Source: Dechloromonas denitrificans (GTDB lineage: Bacteria > Pseudomonadota > Gammaproteobacteria > Burkholderiales > Rhodocyclaceae). Taken from it: 64,000 bases of DNA. Numbering within the stretch: the stretch's first letter is position 1; each line of letters starts with the position of its first letter. The translations under genes were made by a program, and so were the position numbers. The notes below the pieces were generated by a model. It searched no databases. It had not been told where the DNA came from and was given only the letters and a program-made list of their open reading frames with translations. Shown in pieces: positions 17,840 to 26,000 of the stretch. Location of the stretch: contig NZ_CP075185.1 in the NCBI RefSeq assembly GCF_020510685.1, forward strand, positions 3,224,001 through 3,288,000, in the 5' to 3' direction.

Positions 17840-18070
17840 CTACGATGCGACGATCAGATCGACCACGTCCTCGTAATTCATATGGGCATTTCGCCCAACC
17901 AAAGCAGCCCGGCGAAGCTCACAGTCAAGGACTTGGCACTCGTTGTAAATTTGCAGCAATTTGCGCCGCGCATCATCTTCATCCCGACCGAAAAAGGACA
18001 GATTCTCAACCACCACACCACTTCGCGTGCGGATCCGGAAAAAATACTTGCTGATCGAGACCGACTGCAT
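17840..18070 (-). CDS. small conserved-looking protein of unknown function
   Basis: A 76-residue basic protein, starting MQSVSISKYFFRIRTRSGVV, with no membrane segment. The opening beta-rich half (SKYFFRIRTRSGVVVENLSFFG) followed by a helical stretch (DEDDARRKLLQIY) suggests a compact alpha/beta fold. I do not recognise the family. A good sigma-70 promoter lies 30 bases upstream, which supports expression. It is convergent with the ParA gene, one base apart. An in-frame Met 6 codons earlier is possible. Confidence 0.65.
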   Translation of the reverse strand: MQSVSISKYFFRIRTRSGVVVENLSFFGRDEDDARRKLLQIYNECQVLDCELRRAALVGRNAHMNYEDVVDLIVAS

Positions 18071-18100
18071 AAAGCCCCCACAGATCAATGCGCTAGCTCC

Positions 18101-18129
18101 AGTATATGTAGTGAACTCTGCAAAAACAA
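18101..18129 (-). promoter_or_regulatory. sigma-70 promoter of the 76-residue gene
   Basis: On the minus strand TTGTTT, a 17-base spacer and TATACT form a good -35/-10 pair. Transcription would start about 10-12 bases before the leader leading to the ATG at 18070. Confidence 0.6.
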
Positions 18130-18249
18130 TCTATCGCCCTAATGCAAAAGACGATTTTCTAGAATTATGGCAAAGCTGCCACAGCAAGTAGCCTTCTGCT
18201 AGAATGCAGAAAACAATGGTCGCAACGCCCGAAAACGCAGAGTAGAACA

Positions 18250-18549
18250 ATGACAACACCAGAATCGACCACTTTTATCATTGTCGGCCTCACCAAACAG
18301 GGAAAGAAGTTTCGCCCCAGTGACTGGGCGGAACGACTCTGTGGCGTGATGTCGGCTTTTGGTGCCGAACGCAAGATGAAATACTCCCCCTACGTTGGCC
18401 CAGGCGACTACAACGGCGAAAAGGCAGTCTTCGTTGACGGTCGCCTCGGCGAAATCGAACCCATGGCCTACCGCTTCATGCTCAACTTCGCCCAAGACAA
18501 CGACCTGCAAATCACCGACGGTGTCTGCTCCATCGAAGACAAAAAATAG
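18250..18549 (+). CDS. DUF3579 family protein
   Basis: A 99-residue soluble protein. The segment FIIVGLTKQGKKFRPSDWAE followed by RLCGVMSAFG is the mark, as I remember it, of the DUF3579 family found in Betaproteobacteria; the function is unknown. A possible promoter (CTGCCA, 18 bases, TAGAAT at 18200-18205) lies 45 bases upstream. A bidirectional terminator shared with rpsT follows. Confidence 0.78.
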   Translation: MTTPESTTFIIVGLTKQGKKFRPSDWAERLCGVMSAFGAERKMKYSPYVGPGDYNGEKAVFVDGRLGEIEPMAYRFMLNFAQDNDLQITDGVCSIEDKK

Positions 18550-18575
18550 ACATAGCGAATACAGAAACCAGAAAC

Positions 18576-18604
18576 AAAAAAGGCGCCCGAAGGCGCCATT
18601 TTTA
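18576..18604. terminator. bidirectional terminator between DUF3579 gene and rpsT
   Basis: A GGCGCC-CGAA-GGCGCC hairpin is flanked by an A run on the left and a T run on the right, so it can stop transcription arriving from either convergent gene. Confidence 0.85.
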
Positions 18605-18618
18605 TTGGATCAATCCGA

Positions 18619-18888
18619 TTAGGCAGCAGCAATCGCCTTGATCTGGGCAGACAGGCGGCTCTTGGTACGAGAAGCCTTGTTCTTGTGAATGATCTTCTTG
18701 TCCGAAATGCGATCGAGAACCGCAACAGACTGCTGAAATACGCCTTGAGCAGCGACCTTGTCGCCAGCTTCGATCGCTTGGCGAACGCGCTTGATCGCGG
18801 TACGAAGGGTCGAACGCAGGCTGGCGTTATGGGAACGCTGCCCGTCAGCTTGACGGGCGCGCTTGCGGGCTTGTGCGCTATTGGCCAT
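18619..18888 (-). CDS. rpsT: 30S ribosomal protein S20
   Basis: An 89-residue, strongly basic helical protein that binds 16S rRNA. The start [18 protein letters not shown] and the later [19 protein letters not shown] are diagnostic. The longer open frame upstream encodes the leader and is not translated in family members. It stands alone, with its own promoter at 18921-18949 and a terminator. Confidence 0.97.
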   Translation of the reverse strand: MANSAQARKRARQADGQRSHNASLRSTLRTAIKRVRQAIEAGDKVAAQGVFQQSVAVLDRISDKKIIHKNKASRTKSRLSAQIKAIAAA

Positions 18889-18920
18889 TAGAATTTCCAA
18901 ATAAATTAAAACAATTTGCA

Positions 18921-18949
18921 AGTATAACAAGTATCGGCGCTTTCAACAA
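18921..18949 (-). promoter_or_regulatory. rpsT promoter
   Basis: On the minus strand TTGTTG, a 17-base spacer and TATACT give a near-consensus sigma-70 promoter about 30 bases upstream of the rpsT ATG. The leader is A/T rich. Confidence 0.7.
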
Positions 18950-19002
18950 TGAAGCTTGGAAGATAGATCCGTGACTAAGCCTTACCAGGCTTTCATATAC
19001 GA

Positions 19003-19668
19003 CTACTGCAAAGGTAAACGAAAATCTTCAGCACCAATTTCAATTTTTATGATGCTACCTACTGGCTTTCCATCAACCTGTCCAGGCATAAAACGCATGC
19101 GCTCAAATGCAGCAACCGCTGCCCGACGAAACGGCTCCGGCATGTCGGAAAACTCAGTTTCCATCGCAGCAACACCTCCTGTTGCACTAATCCAGACTTT
19201 CAGCACAGTCCTACCAAACATTTCGCCAGGACCAATCTCAGTCGCCTCCACATCCGCCAGAAGGGTTATCGGATACGGGCGCACCGTGAGCGATTCACTT
19301 GAAAAATACTCCTGCTTAGCAAACGTGACACCTGATGAAGGGTTGGCATCGTGCTTGGGAAAAGACTGCTCATCCGACCCAATCCCCTCTTCGATCCTCG
19401 TTGGACGATCATCAGAAACAATGCCAAGCGGCTCAACCCCATTATCAATCTGCTCCTCACCAGCAGCGACAGCAACCGCCGCTCTGCTGACAAGCCGGGC
19501 AAAAACAACACTTCGCGCGCCGACATCGCCCCCTTCCCTTTCTTTCACCGAAACAATTGCAACCAGCGCATGCACAAGGATCGATAAAACCAAAGCCAAT
19601 AACAAAGACCTGAACTCCGCAGACTCTCGATCAATGGTAGTGCCACGGGAAAAATGCAACTCAGTCAA
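19003..19668 (-). CDS. TonB-like energy transducer
   Basis: A 221-residue protein with a short cytoplasmic N-terminus, a membrane helix at about residues 21-40 (SLLLALVLSILVHALVAIV), a periplasmic linker and a TonB C-terminal-like domain (TVLKVWISATGGVAAMETEF, then AAVAAFERMRFMPGQVDG). The linker is shorter and less proline-rich than in classical TonB. No exbB/exbD or receptor gene is adjacent. It is divergent from the pilE operon with 192 bases between them. Import of iron chelates or another TonB-type function is likely, but the partner is unknown. Confidence 0.82.
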   Translation of the reverse strand: MTELHFSRGTTIDRESAEFRSLLLALVLSILVHALVAIVSVKEREGGDVGARSVVFARLVSRAAVAVAAGEEQIDNGVEPLGIVSDDRPTRIEEGIGSDEQSFPKHDANPSSGVTFAKQEYFSSESLTVRPYPITLLADVEATEIGPGEMFGRTVLKVWISATGGVAAMETEFSDMPEPFRRAAVAAFERMRFMPGQVDGKPVGSIIKIEIGAEDFRLPLQ

Positions 19669-19860
19669 GGGAAATTCCAGATAGCCGTAGTTTCTTATTT
19701 TGATCTTACCCCCCCCTCACTGGATAACCACTCGGACCCAATCTCCAACCAGTCGTCGGAAATGAGAATCGCGTTCTATTCGCCAGCTATCATTGATTCA
19801 TCTACTCGGAGCATATCGTTCCCATTCTCATTCGAATCCCTGGCGCCCACGAGGAACATA

Positions 19861-20295
19861 ATGAAAAAACAATCAGGCTTCACACTAGTCGAACTGATGA
19901 TAGTCGTAGCAATAATTGGCATCCTGTCCGCTGTTGCCTATCCGGCCTATACCGACTACATGATCCGCGGACGCATTCCGGATGCCACATCCGCCTTAGC
20001 GGCAAAACGGGTGCAACTGGAACAATACTTTCAAGATAATCGAACCTACGCGGGTAGCGACGCATGCAATAACGACGCGGCCACCAGCAGATTTTTCACA
20101 TTCTCCTGCCCAGCCGCCGCAACCGCCACGACCTATACACTTCAAGCAGCCGGCAATGCTGGCGGCCCAATGGCTAACTTCACTTTTACAGTTGACCAAT
20201 CAAACGTAAAAACTTCAAACATCACGCAAAGCGGCTGGTCGAATCCCAACCCAAACACCTGCTGGGCAATCAGACGGGATGGTAGCTGCTCATGA
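19861..20295 (+). CDS. pilE: type IV pilin PilE-like
   Basis: A 144-residue type IVa pilin. The prepilin site is KKQSG/FTLVELMIVVAIIG: cleavage after Gly, Phe at +1 and Glu at +5. The C-terminal part holds the disulfide-loop cysteines (NTCWAIRRDGSCS at the very end). The ATG at 19861 follows GAGGAAC. The first gene of a six-gene pilus operon, it overlaps the next gene by 4 bases. In Pseudomonas-type clusters the pilE-like gene comes last, so this order is different. Whether it is a major or minor pilin cannot be told from sequence. Confidence 0.9.
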   Translation: MKKQSGFTLVELMIVVAIIGILSAVAYPAYTDYMIRGRIPDATSALAAKRVQLEQYFQDNRTYAGSDACNNDAATSRFFTFSCPAAATATTYTLQAAGNAGGPMANFTFTVDQSNVKTSNITQSGWSNPNPNTCWAIRRDGSCS

Positions 20296-20864
20296 AAACC
20301 AGACTCCAAACTGGAATTACGCTAATTGAAGTAATGATTAGTTTGGTAGTCATGGGGATTCTGCTGGCGCTGGGCACCCCCAGTTTTTCCCGCTGGATTC
20401 AGAGCAGCCAGATACGAAATTCGGCGGAAGCAATTCAAAATGGTCTGACGCTTGCCAGAGCGGAAGCCGTTCGACGCAACACCAGCGTGCGCTTCCAATT
20501 AGTCAGCACCGTAACTGACTCATGCGCACTTTCGGATGCCGGAAGAAACTGGGTCATCAGTCTGGATGATCCGACCGGTTCCTGTGACAACGCACCATCA
20601 GACAATGTCGCACCTCGCATCGTACAAACAAGGGCTTCCGGCGAGGGTTCACCAAATGCCGTAATCAATGCAAACGGCACCTCCGTGATCACCTTCAACA
20701 GCATGGGACAGGCCAATACCGCCGCTACCATCGATGTTACCAATCCTACTGGCGGCAACTGCTCAGCTAACGCGATGCGTTGCCTGCGAGTAACAGTGTC
20801 AACCGGCGGGCTGATTCGCATGTGCGATCCGGCCCGTGCGGCCAGCGACCCACAGGGATGTTGA
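20292..20864 (+). CDS. minor pilin FimT/FimU (GspH-like)
   Basis: A 190-residue pseudopilin-like minor pilin. After the prepilin peptidase site QTG/ITLIEVMISLVVMG (Glu at +5) comes a GspH/FimT-type globular domain with the usual SRWIQSSQIRNSAEAIQNGL segment. In other species this protein primes assembly of the pilus fibre at the tip together with PilV, PilW, PilX and PilE, and FimT can bind DNA. FimT and FimU cannot be separated here. It overlaps the pilE stop by ATGA. Confidence 0.88.
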   Translation: MKTRLQTGITLIEVMISLVVMGILLALGTPSFSRWIQSSQIRNSAEAIQNGLTLARAEAVRRNTSVRFQLVSTVTDSCALSDAGRNWVISLDDPTGSCDNAPSDNVAPRIVQTRASGEGSPNAVINANGTSVITFNSMGQANTAATIDVTNPTGGNCSANAMRCLRVTVSTGGLIRMCDPARAASDPQGC

Positions 20865-20865
20865 A

Positions 20866-21300
20866 ATGATTAATCAAACCAAGCCACTCTCTCAACAATC
20901 AGGTGTAGTTCTTCTTGAAGCGTTGCTGGCGATTCTGGTTTTCTCGTTTGGTGTTCTGGCCCTGGTGGGTCTTCAAGCAACAGCGATCAAGCAATCGACC
21001 GATGCCCGATACCGCTCCGAAGCCTCGCTGTTGGCCAATGACATCATCAGCCAAATGTGGGTCAGCGACAGGACCACGACAACGCTACAAACAAATTTCA
21101 ACACCGGTGGCGCCAGCTATAACACTTGGTTCAACCGAGTTAGCACCACTCTTCCCGGGGTTGTGGCCAATACTGCGACAGCACCGACGATAAGCATTGA
21201 TGCACAGGGCATTGCGACCGTAACGCTCTTCTGGAACGCCCCCAATGAGCGCGTCGGCTCGACACCTCATAACTTTGTGGCGATCGCCCAGATCCGGTAA
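20866..21300 (+). CDS. pilV: minor pilin PilV
   Basis: A 144-residue minor pilin. The processing site is QQSG/VVLLEALLAILVFSFG, with Glu kept at +5 and Val instead of Phe at +1. The sequence GVLALVGLQATAIKQSTDARYRSEA(SLLANDI) is typical of PilV. The start is the ATG giving MINQTKPLS, one base after the fimT/U stop. It is followed by pilW after 11 bases. Confidence 0.9.
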   Translation: MINQTKPLSQQSGVVLLEALLAILVFSFGVLALVGLQATAIKQSTDARYRSEASLLANDIISQMWVSDRTTTTLQTNFNTGGASYNTWFNRVSTTLPGVVANTATAPTISIDAQGIATVTLFWNAPNERVGSTPHNFVAIAQIR

Positions 21301-21311
21301 AGGAATTGGAA

Positions 21312-22367
21312 TTGAAAACGAAAACCCAAAATTATATGCACCGCCACTCGGGCTTCAGCCTGATAGAAATCATGGTTGGCCTGGCGATCGGGATGTTGGG
21401 CATTATCGTCATGATGCAGGTTTATGCCCTCTCCGAAGAGCGCAAACGAACGACAACCGCGGGGAGTGATGCTCAAAATAACGCAATCATTGCACTTGAT
21501 GCAATCCAGCGGGATATTTCGCGCAGTGGCCATGGCTTTGCAAACACCCGGTTGATGGGCTGCAATCTGCAGCTACCAAGTGGCGCCACGATCCCCTTAG
21601 CGCCAGTAATCGTCAATCCAGCGGCAACCGTAATTCCTGTGGGTGACGCCAACACCGACACCCTCCTGGTGTCGTACGGGAACGCTGACGACCAGCCGGA
21701 CGGCTACAACGTGAACAACCAAAGCGGTTCGACCTACACGATTACCGGAACGGGAATGATGAAGCAGAATGACCGGGCCATCGCCGCACCAGCCGCTTGC
21801 GGCGCAACCACGCTGGTCCTCGGGACAGTGCAATCGGTAACCAACTCAGTTATTCAACTTTCAAGCTCCGAAGCAGGAACCGCTCTTTACAACCTGGGCG
21901 GCACCCCACGATTTTTGGCTTATGCCATTCGCTCAGGAAACCTGACAGTCTGCAATTACATGATCAACAATTGTGGTGATTCAACTGCAGCCACGCTTGC
22001 CAACCAGGCGATCTGGCGACCAATTGCCAGCAATGTGGTCAGCCTGCGCGCCCAGTACGGGCGCGATACCAGCGGGAGCATGGATGGAATCGTCGACTCA
22101 TACGACCAGACCACACCAGCAACGGCATGCGCCTGGGCAAGGGCTTCGGCAATACGCTTTGCCTTGGTCACGCGTAGCGGCCAATTTGAAAAGGCCGCGG
22201 TAACAGCAGCAGCACCAATATGGACTGGCACAGGGGGAGCACCAATCGATCTCTCGGTCAACACTCTCCCGGTTCAGAGCGAATGGCAGCAATACCGCTA
22301 CCGGGTCTTTGAAACGACTGCGCCGATTCGTAACGTCGCCTGGATGGGAGCGATCGCGGGATGCTAA
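21312..22367 (+). CDS. pilW: minor pilin PilW
   Basis: A 351-residue minor pilin with the prepilin site HRHSG/FSLIEIMVGLAIG. There is no early ATG; I choose the TTG at 21312 because AAGGAA stands 7 bases before it. The TTG at 21306 is too close to that ribosome site, and the next ATG at 21336 would still leave a short leader peptide. The large globular domain fits PilW, one of the tip-complex subunits that link the fibre to PilY1. It overlaps pilX by 7 bases. Confidence 0.86.
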   Translation: MKTKTQNYMHRHSGFSLIEIMVGLAIGMLGIIVMMQVYALSEERKRTTTAGSDAQNNAIIALDAIQRDISRSGHGFANTRLMGCNLQLPSGATIPLAPVIVNPAATVIPVGDANTDTLLVSYGNADDQPDGYNVNNQSGSTYTITGTGMMKQNDRAIAAPAACGATTLVLGTVQSVTNSVIQLSSSEAGTALYNLGGTPRFLAYAIRSGNLTVCNYMINNCGDSTAATLANQAIWRPIASNVVSLRAQYGRDTSGSMDGIVDSYDQTTPATACAWARASAIRFALVTRSGQFEKAAVTAAAPIWTGTGGAPIDLSVNTLPVQSEWQQYRYRVFETTAPIRNVAWMGAIAGC

Positions 22368-22972
22368 GCCAACTAAAGATGCCCCAACAATCGGTCACCC
22401 TGCCACGTGAGCAAAAGGGCGTGGTGCTGTTGATTGCCCTGATCGTATTGATTGTGATGACCCTGGGCGGAATCGCACTGATTCGCTCAACCGACCTGAC
22501 CAACATCATCGCCGGCAATCTCGCCTTCCGGCAGGCAGCGACACACTCCGGCGACACCGGAGTCGAAACCGCATTTCAGTGGCTACAGGACAATGCAGGC
22601 CTGTTGAACAATGACGTAGCCAATGCCGGATATTCTGCCAATGGCAACAATCCAAACCGTAGCCCGGTCGCCGGACAAACATGGGATGCCTACTGGAACA
22701 GTTTGCCCGCAGCAAGAATCCGCACCCTGGCAGCCGATGCTTCCGGAAATACCGTGTCATTCATCATCGATCGCATGTGTGCCAATGCGGGTTCCCCGAC
22801 GGCTGGGGCAAACTGCTCATCGTCAATCGTGGCTGCCGTAGCCGGTGGCTCCGGTGAAGAAGGGGGGGAGGTCGCCATTACCGCTCCCTCGGGTATTTAT
22901 TATCGAATTACGGCGCGTATCACGGGCCCACGCAACACCGTCAGCTTTGTCCAGGCAATGGTGACAATGTGA
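22361..22972 (+). CDS. pilX: minor pilin PilX
   Basis: A 203-residue minor pilin. The N-terminus EQKG/VVLLIALIVLIVMT has the prepilin cleavage Gly but lacks Glu at +5 (Ile here), as in tip-capping subunits such as PilX and GspK. After it comes the family-typical TDLTNIIAGNLAFRQAATH. PilX contacts PilW and PilY1 at the tip of the pilus. It ends 60 bases before pilY1. Confidence 0.88.
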   Translation: MLSQLKMPQQSVTLPREQKGVVLLIALIVLIVMTLGGIALIRSTDLTNIIAGNLAFRQAATHSGDTGVETAFQWLQDNAGLLNNDVANAGYSANGNNPNRSPVAGQTWDAYWNSLPAARIRTLAADASGNTVSFIIDRMCANAGSPTAGANCSSSIVAAVAGGSGEEGGEVAITAPSGIYYRITARITGPRNTVSFVQAMVTM

Positions 22973-23032
22973 TCCAGTTTGTTTTCTCGTCACCGACAAC
23001 TCAGCTATGCGTAGATTGATCAGGAGATCGTC

Positions 23033-26000
23033 ATGAACATCAAGTTACCCTTCAGCAAGAGCAGTCTCCTGCTCGCATGCCTGGCCCTGACTCTAACCGG
23101 CCAAGCGGCACAGACCGACCTATCGACAGTCCCGTTGAGTACCTACTTTGCACCATCGTCCGTGGACGTCAAACCAAACATTCTGTTCGTGCTCGACGAC
23201 TCGGGCAGTATGGACTGGGAGAGCATGCCGGATCAGGCCACTTGGTACGATTCGTACAATTCCCAATACCGGCCGAACAATTACAACAGTGCAGTCAATA
23301 GCGGCATGCCACCCTACATGCGATACAACAGCGCATTCAACGGGGTTGCCTACAATCCGGCGGTTCGCTACCAGCCCCCGATCATGTACGACGCGAATGG
23401 AACGCTGAATACGACTTCCTACCCGTCGATGACCGGCATTTCGACGGCGACAGGCGGAGACACGTCGGCTACCAGTGCCGCCCCAAACTGGAAAGCCGTC
23501 AAGGTGGATGGCTATGGCGTACAGAGCACCAGCACCGCAAATCTGTCGAATGCAGCCTATACCTACGTCACCATTCCAGGCGAGTACTGCGACAAGCCTG
23601 ATTTGCGAACCTGCACCACCGCAAGTTCAACAAGCACCAGCTACCCCTACCCAGCGACAATGCGCTGGTGTACTACAGCCGACCTGACCTCTTGTCGCGC
23701 AACCTGGGATTCGTCGAATAAGTTTCCGCGCATGCCTGCCCCGCGCATTTCGACAATTACCGTCGCCGGCAACACATCAACCAGCGTCACCGGCATCACC
23801 GTCGATGGCTTACAAATCATGTCGGCGGCAACCGGAGCCTATTCGGCCAGCTCTGACATTGCCACGCGCATCAGCACGGCAATCAACAACTGCACAAACG
23901 TAAAGACCGGCAACTGCACTACCGTTGGCTATATCGCAACGGTCAATGGCTCGGTTGTCACCATTTATGCACCAGGAAGCACATCCGTCGCACCGATCAT
24001 CACCCCAAACCCAACCAACGCGATGACCTTCACCGCGACAACATTTGCGCAAGACAACATCCCGTTGGCCAACTGGCGGAATACCAGTGCATCGCCGAAT
24101 CAAAGTTCAAGCACCATCCCTGGCGAGAATCTGCGCCATACCATTACGCCTTACGTCACCAGTTACCCCTATCCGGGATCTGCCAGCAAGGCTGCCGGCC
24201 GGACGGACTGTTCAGGCACGACATGTAGTTATGCGGAGGAAATGACCAACTACGCCAACTGGTACGCCTATTACCGAACCCGGATGCAATTGATCAAAAC
24301 AGCAGCCAGCCGAGCGTTTGCCAGCATCGACACAGCCACCGACGTCGCCAACAATGTTTCCCGCTTTCGGGTCGGTTACATGAGCCTGAACAACAATACT
24401 GGAACAGATTTCCAGAACCTCGATGAATTCAAGACCTCACATAAAAATACTTGGTACACAAAGCTCTTTGCTGCCAATCCGAACTCCGGAACACCGTTGC
24501 GCCAAGCACTTGCCAAGGCAGGACGCCTCTACGCGGGACAATATAACGGCTCAACACTGAATGGCGTCACGGTAACCGACCCACTTCAGTTTTCGTGCCA
24601 ACAAAACTTCACCATCCTGTCGACTGATGGCTTCTGGAATGGCTCGGCCGGTTTCAAACTTGATGGCTCGACAGCGATAGGCAACCAGGACGGCGCAATG
24701 GCTGCTCCGTATAACGACGGCGGCATCGCTGAGACGCAACAGAGAACCAGTTCCCTCCAATCCAGAACGGAAACGCAGAGAGCCGAACAGGGCACACTGC
24801 AGACGCGAACCAGCCAACTGCAAACCAGAACGAGTAGCAACAGCGGCGGCAGTTGGTCAGCGTGGGCAGGCACGAGCAGTTGTACGCCAGATAACAGCGG
24901 CTCCAACAGAAGGCAATGCCAAACCATTGGGACAACTGCATGGACAGATACGGCAACCTGCTCTGTTACCAACCCGGACGCGAGCGGCAACTACACCGAC
25001 TGCCGGTATAACTGGGCAGCAGCGGCAGTCACATCGACCTGCGAACCAAGTTATGTGGCAAACAATTACACAAATGCCACGGTGTATCGAAACTGCGCGG
25101 TGACGGGTACAACATGGAGCAATGCCAGCAGTTGCACGACCACTGCCTGGACCGCGGGTGGTACACGGACAGCTTGCCAATACGGCAGTTGGAGTGGCTG
25201 GACAACAGTCACTGACTGCACCGCTGTGGATCAGTCCGCCGGGCCGGACTACACCGTCGCAACTGCAAAACAATGCCAGACCATCGCAACCAGTGGAGGG
25301 AATTCCAACACCTTGGCCGACGTGGCTGCCTACTACTACAACACCGATCTGCGTAGTCCGACGGCAAGCGATGGCACCGGAACCTGCGATGGCCCGATTA
25401 TTTCGCCTGCCACCACTGCCAACAATCTTTGTACGAACAACGTAGCGTCCAACGGTCGGGATGTAGCTGCTACGCAGCACATGACAACCTTTACGCTAGG
25501 TCTCGGCGCGCAGGGCAAGATGCTCTTCTCTCCGAGCTACTGGACAGAAACCTATGGCGATTTCTTCTCGGTAAAAACCGGAACAACAGCCGACCCGAGC
25601 ACTGGCATCTGTTCCTGGATGACATCCGGCAACCGCTGTGTCTGGCCAACCCCGTCGGACGACAATCCCGCCAATATTGACGACTTGTGGCACGCTGCGG
25701 TCAACGGTCGCGGTTCCTACTTCAGCGCGACCGACCCCAGTTCGCTGTCCAGCGGCCTGGCCAGCACGCTGGCAACCATCGTCGACACCCCGCGCCCAGG
25801 CACTTCGGCAGCTGCCGCCAGCAGCAACCCCAATATCAGTGCCGGTGACAATTATGTTTTCAGTTCCTATTACAAGTCGGTTGACTGGTATGGCGAACTC
25901 TATCGCCAGCGCTTCGACACTACGACCCAGAACCTGACCTCCTTGATCGACTGGTCGGCGATGGCTCTGCTGGATTGCGCCACGACACAATGGATTGCCT

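Noticed and set aside
19669..19860. A sigma-54 promoter for pilE, as in Pseudomonas pilA
   Set aside because: I found no TGGCAC-N5-TTGC-like element in this 192-base gap, nor a clear sigma-70 pair.
22361..22972. Loss of Glu5 in PilX as a defect
   Set aside because: Tip-capping subunits such as PilX and GspK commonly lack it.
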